Source: Chitinophaga pinensis
GTDB taxonomy: Bacteria > Bacteroidota > Bacteroidia > Chitinophagales > UBA10324
DNA: 55,080 nucleotides
Direction: 5' to 3'
Assembly (NCBI GenBank): GCA_945903305.1
Contig: CAMDOA010000013.1
Span: forward strand, 1 to 55,080
Positions 34,948 through 43,129 of the stretch are shown here, piece by piece. The notes under the pieces were generated by a model. That model was given only the letters and a program-made list of their open reading frames with translations. It made no database searches and was not told the DNA's origin. Numbering within the stretch: the first letter of the stretch is position 1; every line of letters starts with the position of its first letter. The translations under genes and the position numbers were made by a program.

Positions 34948-36020
34948 CAGTTCATCGATTTTTTTATTACAGAAGAAATCAACCCCACTTCTTCCTTCGT
35001 GATTTCATAAAACAATGGCAACGATAACACACGCGCACTGATGTCTTCCGACACCGGACACGAAACTTTTTTAACGAATGGCAAAGTGTTGAGCGATGGA
35101 TAAAAATATCGTCGCGCAAAAATATTTTCAGCTTTCAATCCTTCCATCACAGCCAGTAATTTTTTTTCTGATTCAAATATAAGCGGATGGTAAGCATGAT
35201 TGTATCGGATGTTGAGTGATGAATGAGGGAGTTGTATTTTCAAACCTTTTAATTCTTCAGCATACCAATCGGCAACCAACTTTCTTTTCTCAATAAATTT
35301 TTCGACTTCGGGCAGCAGACACAACCCTATTGCTGCATGAAACTCAGAATTCTTTGCATTAATACCAACCGAAAAATATTCGTCATACACATGACCAAAC
35401 TGACGGAATAAATAAAGTTGTCTCGCCACTTCATCGTCGTTAGTCATTATTCCTCCACCTTCAATGGTGTGAAACAATTTTGTTGCGTGAAAACTGCAGG
35501 TACTCACATCGCCGTAACTCAGTAATTGTTTTCCGTTCAGCGCGGTACCGAAAGCATGCGCGCCATCGTAAATAACTTTCAGGTTGTTTTTATCAGCAAT
35601 TTTTTTTATGACATCCACATTGCATGGGTTGCCATATACATGCGTGGCAAGAATGGCAGATGTATCAGCAGTAATTTGTTGTTCAATCAGTGCTTCGTCA
35701 ATACAGCAATCACTTGCTTTCACATCCACAAAAACAGGCTCGCATTCCTCCCACAAAATGCTGTTCACAGTTGCCACATACGAAAACGGAGTGGTAATTA
35801 TTTTTCCCTTCAACCTTAACGCTTTAATGGCCATTTGCAAAACCACAGTACCATTTGTGCAATAGAAAAAATGTTTTACACCGAGATACTTTTTTATATC
35901 CTCTTCCAGTTGCTGAACAAATTTTCCGTTATTAGTGACCCACCGGTTTTCCCATAGTTCCTTCAAATACTTTTCGTATTGCTCAAGTGGTGGAAGATAA
36001 GTTCGGGTTACATTAATCAT
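34947..36020 (-). CDS. DegT/DnrJ/EryC1-family sugar aminotransferase, WecE/FdtB-like
   Basis: This PLP enzyme puts an amino group on a nucleotide-linked keto-sugar, using glutamate or glutamine. Family motifs include NGKFVQQLEEDIKKYLG, FYCTNGTVVLQMAI, TTPFSYVATVNSILWEE, VYGNPCNV, YDGAHAFG and the PLP-lysine segment CSFHATKLFHTIEGGG. The length of 357 residues suits the VioA/WecE/FdtB group; the position of the new amino group (C3 or C4) cannot be read from sequence. It is the first gene of the three-gene cassette, diverging from the FkbM gene across 127 bases. No dTDP-glucose synthase or dehydratase (rmlA/rmlB) is present here, so the keto-sugar must come from another locus. Confidence 0.92.
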   Translation of the reverse strand: MINVTRTYLPPLEQYEKYLKELWENRWVTNNGKFVQQLEEDIKKYLGVKHFFYCTNGTVVLQMAIKALRLKGKIITTPFSYVATVNSILWEECEPVFVDVKASDCCIDEALIEQQITADTSAILATHVYGNPCNVDVIKKIADKNNLKVIYDGAHAFGTALNGKQLLSYGDVSTCSFHATKLFHTIEGGGIMTNDDEVARQLYLFRQFGHVYDEYFSVGINAKNSEFHAAIGLCLLPEVEKFIEKRKLVADWYAEELKGLKIQLPHSSLNIRYNHAYHPLIFESEKKLLAVMEGLKAENIFARRYFYPSLNTLPFVKKVSCPVSEDISARVLSLPLFYEITKEEVGLISSVIKKSMN

Positions 36021-36088
36021 GAGGCGAAAGTAATTTTACAAGAAGGTAAATACAAGTGTTACAGAAATACATACAAGGGATGAAATCA

Positions 36089-36119
36089 TTTGATGCTTAA
36101 TACTATGTCGTTACATTTG
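36089..36119 (+). promoter_or_regulatory. Complete Bacteroidota promoter TTTG-N19-TACATTTG for the FkbM gene
   Basis: TTTG at 36089-36092 is followed after exactly 19 bases by TACATTTG at 36112-36119. Both match the -33 and -7 consensus. The ATG is 28 bases downstream at 36148. Confidence 0.65.
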
Positions 36120-36147
36120 AACCCTGCGAAAAAAACAATCACATTAT

Positions 36148-37266
36148 ATGTTTTTAGAAATTTTAAGACAACGACTGATCCACGAAACAGGAAATTATTA
36201 TTCTGACAATCACGACGACATTGCGTTCCCAAAAAAACTTTCAACGAAAAAACAATTAGTCAATGTTGGAAAACGATTTCTGTTTACGAAAGCAGTGATG
36301 GGAAATCTTTTAAAAAATGATTATTTCTATAAGAAAATATTTTTGGGAAAAATGATGAAGTTTGATCGTTACCTGAATGGACTCGAATTTTTTTATAATA
36401 AATTGGAAGATGAAGGTTCAAAAGAATTGTTTATTCAATTAACAGCTTTTAAACTATTGGGATATTTAAAAGTAAGATTACCACTAAGTACACCAAGTTA
36501 TTGGATGGGTTTAAAAGAAATGAGTGTTCTTGAAAATGAAACTGATTCGTTAAAAATTAAATCGCCACCCTGGAAATTGTTTGGTTATGATTTGAAAAAA
36601 TTCGGATTCCCGCTCAAAGTTTACATCAATGCAAAAGGAGCTTACACCACTTTCGTGGTTCAGCAATATGTAAAAGATGTAAATGGAAAAAGATTAGGAC
36701 CAGCAGCAGGCGATGTTGCATTGGATTTAGGTGGGTGTTATGGTGACACCGCAGTTTTCTTCAGTTATTTAGTTGGTGAGAAAGGAAAAGTTTATTCTTT
36801 CGAATTTATTCCGGGCAATATTGAAGTGATGAAAAAAAATATTTCAATTAATGAAACGATAAAAGATACAGTTGAAATTGTACCGTTTCCATTGTGGGAT
36901 ACATCAGACAAAAAAATTTATTTCAGTGATGCTGGTTCTGCCAGTCAGGTAAAGTTCGAAAAATTTGAAGGTTGCGAAGGCGAAACAAAAACTATTACTG
37001 TTGATGATTTTGTTCAGCGTTATAATATTCAGAAACTTGATTTCATTAAAACCGATATTGAAAGCGCCGAATCATTTGCTTTAAATGGTGCTGTAAAAAC
37101 TTTGAAAAAATTTAAACCAAAACTGGCAATCTCAATTTATCACAACATGAATGATTTTACAGGACTCATCAAACAGATTGACGATTTAAATCTTGGTTAC
37201 AAATTTTATTTAGGTCATTACACGATTTATGCGAGTGAGACTATCTTATATGCAAGTTGCGGGTGA
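36148..37266 (+). CDS. FkbM-family SAM-dependent methyltransferase
   Basis: The methyltransferase domain occupies about 190-345. The SAM loop is LDLGGCYGDTAVFF, followed by SFEFIPGNIEVMKKNISIN, and later LDFIKTDIESAESFALNGA and FKPKLAISIYH, all typical of FkbM (Methyltransf_21). The 170-residue N-terminal part is helical and unlabelled (MFLEILRQRLIHETGNYYSD). FkbM enzymes often O-methylate sugars of surface glycans or antibiotics. Its position next to the amino-sugar cassette suggests a sugar or glycoprotein substrate, which is inference. No signal peptide. It has its own promoter and is followed 58 bases later by a T9SS cargo gene. Confidence 0.88.
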   Translation: MFLEILRQRLIHETGNYYSDNHDDIAFPKKLSTKKQLVNVGKRFLFTKAVMGNLLKNDYFYKKIFLGKMMKFDRYLNGLEFFYNKLEDEGSKELFIQLTAFKLLGYLKVRLPLSTPSYWMGLKEMSVLENETDSLKIKSPPWKLFGYDLKKFGFPLKVYINAKGAYTTFVVQQYVKDVNGKRLGPAAGDVALDLGGCYGDTAVFFSYLVGEKGKVYSFEFIPGNIEVMKKNISINETIKDTVEIVPFPLWDTSDKKIYFSDAGSASQVKFEKFEGCEGETKTITVDDFVQRYNIQKLDFIKTDIESAESFALNGAVKTLKKFKPKLAISIYHNMNDFTGLIKQIDDLNLGYKFYLGHYTIYASETILYASCG

Positions 37267-37324
37267 ACTTATTTTAATGTTTGAATTAGTTTGTTTTTCT
37301 TAGAAGTAATAAATCATTTCAATC

Positions 37325-38560
37325 ATGAAAAAACATTTCTTATTTATTGCAATAACTCTTTTTTCATTTTCAATAACTGCACAAACGCTCACAGATTCAC
37401 TCATTGCGTATTATCTTTTTAATGGAAATGCAAATGATGTTAGCGGCAATGGCAACAATGGTACAATTCACGGTGTTGTTCCTGTAGCAGACCGCTACGG
37501 AAACTCAAATTCCGCCTATTTGTTCGGGGCGAACAATGACACCATTTTATATTCTCCAAATTCGACATTTAAACCAACAACATTTCCAATAAGTATTTCT
37601 GCTTGGGTGAAATCCAATTGCATACAAAATACCGGAATAATTTTTAAAAACGATTTTGGCCAAAATGTTTATACCGGAGTATTGATCGGAGTCACAATGC
37701 CAGGCGGAAACCTTGTTGTTTCATTTGGAGATGGGGGGCCGACTAGTCCCGGTTATCGGCGTTCAAAAACCGGAACAAATAATATTAATGATAACCAATG
37801 GCATTTTGTTGCGGGAATTATTCGAAATGCAACAGATATGGATTTATGGATAGATTGTAAATATGAAATAGGTTCTTACAGCGGAACCGGAGGTCCAATT
37901 GCTTATTCTAATAATCCAGGATGTTCGGGTGAAGAAAATGATATGGCTCTTAACTCTTACTATGGAGGAGTGATTGATGATATTCGTTTTTATCATCGCG
38001 AATTAAATCAGAATGAATTAGAGTTACTGAGTAACACCCCATCTGATTTTCTTACACCTACGCTAAATCTCGGACCAAACATTACCACCTGCGATTTCAA
38101 TTCAGTATTACTGAGTCCTAATGGATTTAGCTCATACTTATGGTCGACTGGTGCAACAACTTCAACAGTAATTGTTGATAGCGCAGGAGTTGGAGTTGGA
38201 AGCACGCTTATTTATTTGACTGCCGAAAAAGGCTTTGGATGTTCAGTTACAGATTCAATCACCATCACTTTTATTGATTGTTCTAACGAGGGTGATGGAA
38301 CACAAGAAATTAATTCGCTGATTGGAATATCCATTTACCCTAACCCAACAAATGATTTTACTGTGATCGTTTTCAATAATGCTGAAGAAAGGCAGATAAC
38401 AATTTCAGATTTAGCCGGACGAATCGTTTTAAAATCAGAAAAAATAACTTCTAAAGAATATAAACTTGATGTCCGTGAATTGAATGTTGGAATGTATTTA
38501 TGTAAAGTAATCCCTACTTCAGGTAATTCGGTTACTAAATCTATAGTCGTTTCACACTAA
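37325..38560 (+). CDS. Secreted LamG/concanavalin-like domain protein with T9SS type A tail
   Basis: A signal peptide (KKHFLFIAITLFSFSITA, then Gln) leads to a LamG-like jelly roll at about 22-235: LIAYYLFNGNANDVSGNGNNG, AYLFGANNDTI, ISISAWVKSN, DNQWHFVAGIIR and DDIRFYHRELNQNEL at the end, the usual LamG_3 boundary motifs. An Ig-like segment (about 240-330, SSYLWSTGATTSTVIV) precedes a T9SS type A tail (ISIYPNPTNDFTV, later LNVGMYLCKVI). The protein probably binds glycans or matrix outside the cell. No enzyme motif is seen. Confidence 0.9.
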   Translation: MKKHFLFIAITLFSFSITAQTLTDSLIAYYLFNGNANDVSGNGNNGTIHGVVPVADRYGNSNSAYLFGANNDTILYSPNSTFKPTTFPISISAWVKSNCIQNTGIIFKNDFGQNVYTGVLIGVTMPGGNLVVSFGDGGPTSPGYRRSKTGTNNINDNQWHFVAGIIRNATDMDLWIDCKYEIGSYSGTGGPIAYSNNPGCSGEENDMALNSYYGGVIDDIRFYHRELNQNELELLSNTPSDFLTPTLNLGPNITTCDFNSVLLSPNGFSSYLWSTGATTSTVIVDSAGVGVGSTLIYLTAEKGFGCSVTDSITITFIDCSNEGDGTQEINSLIGISIYPNPTNDFTVIVFNNAEERQITISDLAGRIVLKSEKITSKEYKLDVRELNVGMYLCKVIPTSGNSVTKSIVVSH

Positions 38561-38661
38561 TCTGCTGCCAAACCAATTTAACAAAAAGTTAAAAAAGGTA
38601 TGACGCCGGACAGCAAAAGTTTTGTACCTTTCTATATAAGAATTGTTAAATTTGTTTTGAA

Positions 38662-39593
38662 ATGAAAAAAGTGTTTTCAATATATTTTCTTAAAAAAACA
38701 GAATTATTTTTTTAATTTTTGTTACGCTCACTTTTTTATATTCCAATCTATCATTTGCCCAACTTGTCTGGTCAAACTCAATTACTCAGCCTCCATTCAG
38801 CAACCGATTTGCCTGCACAAGTTTTTCAATTAATGGAAAAGGATATGTAATTGGCGGATGCGATAATGCTGCATATAGCCCACCATATCTTAACGAGGTT
38901 TGGGAGTATAATCCTGTTACTGATTCGTGGACACAAAAGGCGAATTATCCTGGTGGAAGCATTTATCACCCTGCAGCTTTTGTCATTGGAAACTTTGCCT
39001 ATGTAGGCATGGGCTTAATTTCGGCGAATAATTGTTCGCCCGCTTTTTATAAATATGATCCGTCATCTGATACATGGACAAACATTGCCCCTTTCCCAGG
39101 AAACAACAGATATGATGTAATTGAATTTGTATTAAATGGCGAAGGATATGTAACAACAGGTTCAACGGGCGGGCCACCGTATGAACAAGATGGTTATAAA
39201 TACAATCCGGGTACAAATACCTGGACACAAATTGCAAATTTCCCTGGAACAGCTGGAAGAAGCGGTGGTTCAGGATTTGATGATAATGGATTAGGATATG
39301 GTGGTTTCGGACAATATGATTCCGGATCCGGAGTTTTTCTTTCTGACTTTCATTCTTATAATCCGGCAACAAATATCTGGACAGCAAAAACAAATCTTTC
39401 ATATGCAAACGATGATGCTTGGTTTATTAAGCTATGTAATAATTTTTATATAATAGCAGGGATTAACGCAAGTGGCGCATTAAATAAAGTCGCAGGATAT
39501 TACCCTGGAGCAAATGCATGGACTGTTATGGCGAATGGCCCTTTCACTCCACGCTGGTTTGCATTTTCTTTTACAATTAATGGAACAGGTTAA
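38662..39593 (+). pseudogene. Broken kelch-repeat T9SS cargo gene, 5' part (frameshift in signal peptide, then nonsense TAA)
   Basis: ATG 38662 reads MKKVFSIYFLKKTELFF and stops at 38713-38715. The next frame, open from 38694, supplies the rest of a good signal peptide (LIFVTLTFLYSNLSFA, then Gln) and kelch repeats: GKGYVIGGCDNA, NEVWEYNPVTDSWTQKANYPG, AFYKYDPSSDTWTNIAPFPG, YKYNPGTNTWTQIANFPG, YNPATNIWTAKTN. One missing base in the A7 run (38692-38698) or T7 run (38707-38713) explains the shift. At 39591-39593 a TAA replaces what should be a residue in NGTG-x-FGTG, and the same frame continues. With two lesions, this is most likely a true pseudogene. Confidence 0.8.
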
Positions 39594-40619
39594 TTTGGAA
39601 CAGGAAAAAATTCGAATACTGTGTATGGCGATTTTTGGAAAATAACTTCCCCTAATACAATAATATTAAATGATACATCAATGTGTTCGGGACAGCCAGT
39701 TCAGTTGAATGCCGGAACAGGATTTACACAATATTTATGGTCGCCTTCTATTGGTTTAAATTCTTCTACCGGAAATATTGTTAGTGCAAATCCCCAGGTT
39801 ACTACAACCTATACATTAATCGCAACCAATGGAGCAGGATGTGGAGATACAGCTCAAATGACACTTACTGTTTTAAATTCCCCGACTGTTATAGCAACCG
39901 GCGACACTAATTTATGTATAACCATTCCAGTTCAGTTAAATGCTTCAGGTGCTACCAATTATCAATGGATTCCTCCCACGGGATTATCAGCATCAAACAT
40001 TTCAAATCCTATTGCAAATACAATAAGCAACATAACATATACAGTTACCGGCTCTGATTCCACTGGTTGTTTTGCTTCTGACGAGGTAACTATAAATATT
40101 TTAGTTCCACCGGTTTCTTCATTGCCGGATACCACAATTTTTTGCAATCAATCCATTCAGCTTTACACAGGTGTTACCACATCCGGATTTAATTTTCATT
40201 GGGAGCCTGCTTATGGTTTAAATGATTCAACTTCTGTTTCTCCAATTGCATCTCCTGATGTAAATACAAACTATACCCTTGTAATTGAAACTGCCGATGG
40301 TTGCCAGGTTAAATATTCTATGACCGTAAATGTGGATGCAGCAAATATTTATATCCCTAATGCATTCTCACCTAACGGAGATGACAGAAATGATATTTAC
40401 AACATCATTTATTCATGCGGGTTTGCGCTGGAATATTTCAGAATTTATAATCGATGGGGTCAAATGGTTTGGCAAACCTATGATATTGATGAAGGATGGG
40501 ATGGAAATTTTGTGGAAGTTCCATGTGGAATTGGTGTGTATACATATGTAATTGCAGGCAGAAATTCATATAATAATGAAGGAGTGATGATGAATGGAAA
40601 TGTAACTTTAGTGCGGTAA
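39594..40619 (+). pseudogene. Broken kelch cargo gene, 3' part: Ig-like domains and T9SS type B tail
   Basis: This continues in the frame of the kelch part after its TAA. FGTGKNSNTVYGDFWKI closes the propeller. Three Ig-like/PKD-like segments follow (MCSGQPVQLNAGTGFTQYLW, LCITIPVQLNASGATNYQW, IFCNQSIQLYTGVTTSGFNF), and then a gliding-motility-associated tail (YIPNAFSPNGDDRNDIYN, YNRWGQMVW, GWDGNFVEVP, GVYTYVIAG, NVTLVR). The piece could only be made alone from GTG 39621, without a signal peptide, so it is probably not functional. Confidence 0.78.
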
Positions 40620-40708
40620 AAAATACAGACAGTTTTTTAACAATTTCTAATGTATCTGTTTCCAAATATTGAATTCTTTATCTCATTATCTTTATCAAAT
40701 TCCCCTCT

Positions 40709-43051
40709 TTAAAACTTAGCACTTACCTGCAACGACAAATTTCTCGGTTGTTCAATCAGGGCTGGTCGTTCGGTGTATTCGCGGTTCAATAAATTTTTAG
40801 TGATGAGCGAAAGTTTTACATACTTATTTACTTTGATTGAGATTCGATAATCAATTATATAATCTCCGTTATGATGAAGTTTTCGATAGGGAACTATGCC
40901 CGGCACTACCTGAACCGGCAACATCGGATCGGTGCCGTTGAATATCGGATCAATGTTATCCATAAAACTATTGTAGCGAAAACTGAATCCTGTTGAGAAT
41001 TGCATGTAAGAAATATCAAACTCTGCTTTTGCAGTCCATTGATAGCGGTAGTTCAGAATTTTTAATTTCGAAATGGAATCAATAATGGTCTGTGATGCTC
41101 CAGCATTTTCTTTCAATAAACTATCAACGAATGAAATTTTATTTATATCAATTGGAAGTATGTATGTAACTCCAGCTAACAAATTGTTCGGTAACCCAAA
41201 TAATTTTCCCTGACCGATTACTGAAAACTCGCCGCCGCTGATTCGGGCATTGGTAATATTGATGGTTTTGAATCCGAGGTATTTTGCAAAGTCGGTAAAA
41301 TCAATTGGGTCGCCGGGTTTCCAAGCATAAGGTGGATGATAACCAAAAGTGAATTCTAAAAAATCCTTGTACTCACTCATAAATGCGCACAGGTCAAGGT
41401 ATCCTAACCAACTGCTTACTTTAAATCCCTGCTTCACGCCTATTTCCGCTGACCATCCGGTTTCAGGATTAACAGTAGGGTTTGGAAAAATTTTTAACGG
41501 CCCCACTTCTGTTGCAACAAATTTTTCGGCAATAGTCGGAAAGCGATAACCCTGCCCGAATGATGCACGGAAATAAGTTGCCTTCATCACCCTGAAATTT
41601 GCTCCTGCACGAAATAAAACGGGAGATTGACTGGTAATAGTATCCACCCGAAACATTTCGTACCGAACTCCGCCAACAATATTCAGTCTGCCTTTTTTCT
41701 GATCGAGTTGAAGGAACAACGCTTTGTTATCGGCAGTGTGATTCCCATATAAATCTGCGGTAATTGCTGAGGCATTTGCAGCAACTCCAGTAGTTAAGTT
41801 TAATCCGAATTTGAAAAAATGCTGGTACTGATATTCGCCATAATACAATTGTGCATTGGTGCTTTTGTTATCGCTTGCAATAGCATTAGTTAAATAATAA
41901 CGACCATGAAATGAATGCCGGTTACCTTTCTTGTTAAAATAAGTCAGGTAAGGATCAAGACTTATTCGGGTATTATTATTTTCTGCGAGTGTTGTGGTTG
42001 CTGTATCCATTCCGCCTTGCGGACGGTAAGCACCTGTTGTATCATCCTGCCAGATAAAAAATGTTGCAGTATGCGATACAAAGGCATTCACATTTAATCC
42101 AACTGCCAATCCTTCTATTTTTTTAAACCGATAACGGCTGCCCACATTCACACGGCCGCGCTCGGTATATTCTCCTTCGCGAAAACCTGATTCGTTAAAA
42201 ACATTGCCTCCAAAACTTAAATCAAGCTGACCAAATTTCTGACTGTGATTAAAGTACCCGCCTGAATAATACGGTTGCTTATTTCCCCACCAGATTAATT
42301 CTTTGCGTTTTGGATTTTGATAAATTCCCTGGTAAAAATTGATTTGTGTTTTCGGAACCGAAGTCGGATAGTTGGTGCGGATATTTATTACTCCGTTTAA
42401 TGCCGATGAACCATACAGACTTGAAGCAGCACCTTTAATTATTTCCACCTGATCTAAATTTTCGAGTGGTAGAAAATCCCACTTCACATCACCGGCATCA
42501 GCAGCTAACTGTGGTACATCATCCACTAACACTAGTACCCGACTTCCGGCTCCATAACTATAACCACTGCCGCCGCGAATGTTTGCTTGACCATCAATAA
42601 TATTTACCCCGGGTGCTTTGTTAATTGCTTCGCGCATGTCAACCGAATTGGTATTCTCGATAAACGATGGTTTTATTACTTCCATGCTCACGGTTTCTTC
42701 CGAAATCTTTTTTTCATACCGGCTCGAACTCACCACAATGGTTCCCAACTCTTTTGCATTGGTCATTAATTCAACATTCAATTTTATAGTGTCTCCGGCT
42801 TTTATCAGCACTTGCCTTTCCAAAGTTTCGAACCCGACAAATGAAAATTTTATTATTTGTGATCCGGATAGAAGTGTGAAAATATAATTGCCTGCATCAT
42901 CACTTACAACTCCATTTGTCCCCGACGAAACTGTAACTCCGATTAATGCTTCATCAGAAGATGCATCGGTAATGGTTCCGCGAATGCTGCCGGTTTGGGC
43001 AAAAAGATTTGCAGATACAAAGAGTAAAAAAAGTGTGCTTGATTTTTTCAT
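40709..43051 (-). CDS. TonB-dependent receptor with carboxypeptidase-regulatory-like N-domain
   Basis: A signal peptide (KKSSTLFLLFVSANLFA, then Gln) is followed by a CarboxypepD_reg domain (about 20-105, GSIRGTITDASSDEALIGVTV), a plug domain (about 115-230; NKAPGVNIIDGQANIRGGSGY, VLVLVDDVPQL, QVEIIKGAASSLYGSSALNGVINI) and a 22-strand barrel to the C-terminus (ending NLSLQVSAKF). At 780 residues it is shorter than SusC (about 1,000). No SusD partner is adjacent, so a polysaccharide role is unlikely. A metal-chelate, vitamin or small-molecule substrate is more likely, but cannot be named. The gene is flanked by a convergent pseudogene and the ppk-like gene. Confidence 0.93.
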   Translation of the reverse strand: MKKSSTLFLLFVSANLFAQTGSIRGTITDASSDEALIGVTVSSGTNGVVSDDAGNYIFTLLSGSQIIKFSFVGFETLERQVLIKAGDTIKLNVELMTNAKELGTIVVSSSRYEKKISEETVSMEVIKPSFIENTNSVDMREAINKAPGVNIIDGQANIRGGSGYSYGAGSRVLVLVDDVPQLAADAGDVKWDFLPLENLDQVEIIKGAASSLYGSSALNGVINIRTNYPTSVPKTQINFYQGIYQNPKRKELIWWGNKQPYYSGGYFNHSQKFGQLDLSFGGNVFNESGFREGEYTERGRVNVGSRYRFKKIEGLAVGLNVNAFVSHTATFFIWQDDTTGAYRPQGGMDTATTTLAENNNTRISLDPYLTYFNKKGNRHSFHGRYYLTNAIASDNKSTNAQLYYGEYQYQHFFKFGLNLTTGVAANASAITADLYGNHTADNKALFLQLDQKKGRLNIVGGVRYEMFRVDTITSQSPVLFRAGANFRVMKATYFRASFGQGYRFPTIAEKFVATEVGPLKIFPNPTVNPETGWSAEIGVKQGFKVSSWLGYLDLCAFMSEYKDFLEFTFGYHPPYAWKPGDPIDFTDFAKYLGFKTINITNARISGGEFSVIGQGKLFGLPNNLLAGVTYILPIDINKISFVDSLLKENAGASQTIIDSISKLKILNYRYQWTAKAEFDISYMQFSTGFSFRYNSFMDNIDPIFNGTDPMLPVQVVPGIVPYRKLHHNGDYIIDYRISIKVNKYVKLSLITKNLLNREYTERPALIEQPRNLSLQVSAKF

Positions 43052-43129
43052 TCAGAAATTATTTATCGGGAATGAAAATAACTTGCAGTATCAATTTCGC
43101 AAACGGTGTGAAAGAAATTGAATGAACAA

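Noticed and set aside
32361-39593. Two cargo genes interrupted by TAA, hinting at TAA recoding or readthrough
   Set aside because: Many intact genes in the window end in TAA, and one of the interrupted genes also has a frameshift, so ordinary decay is simpler.
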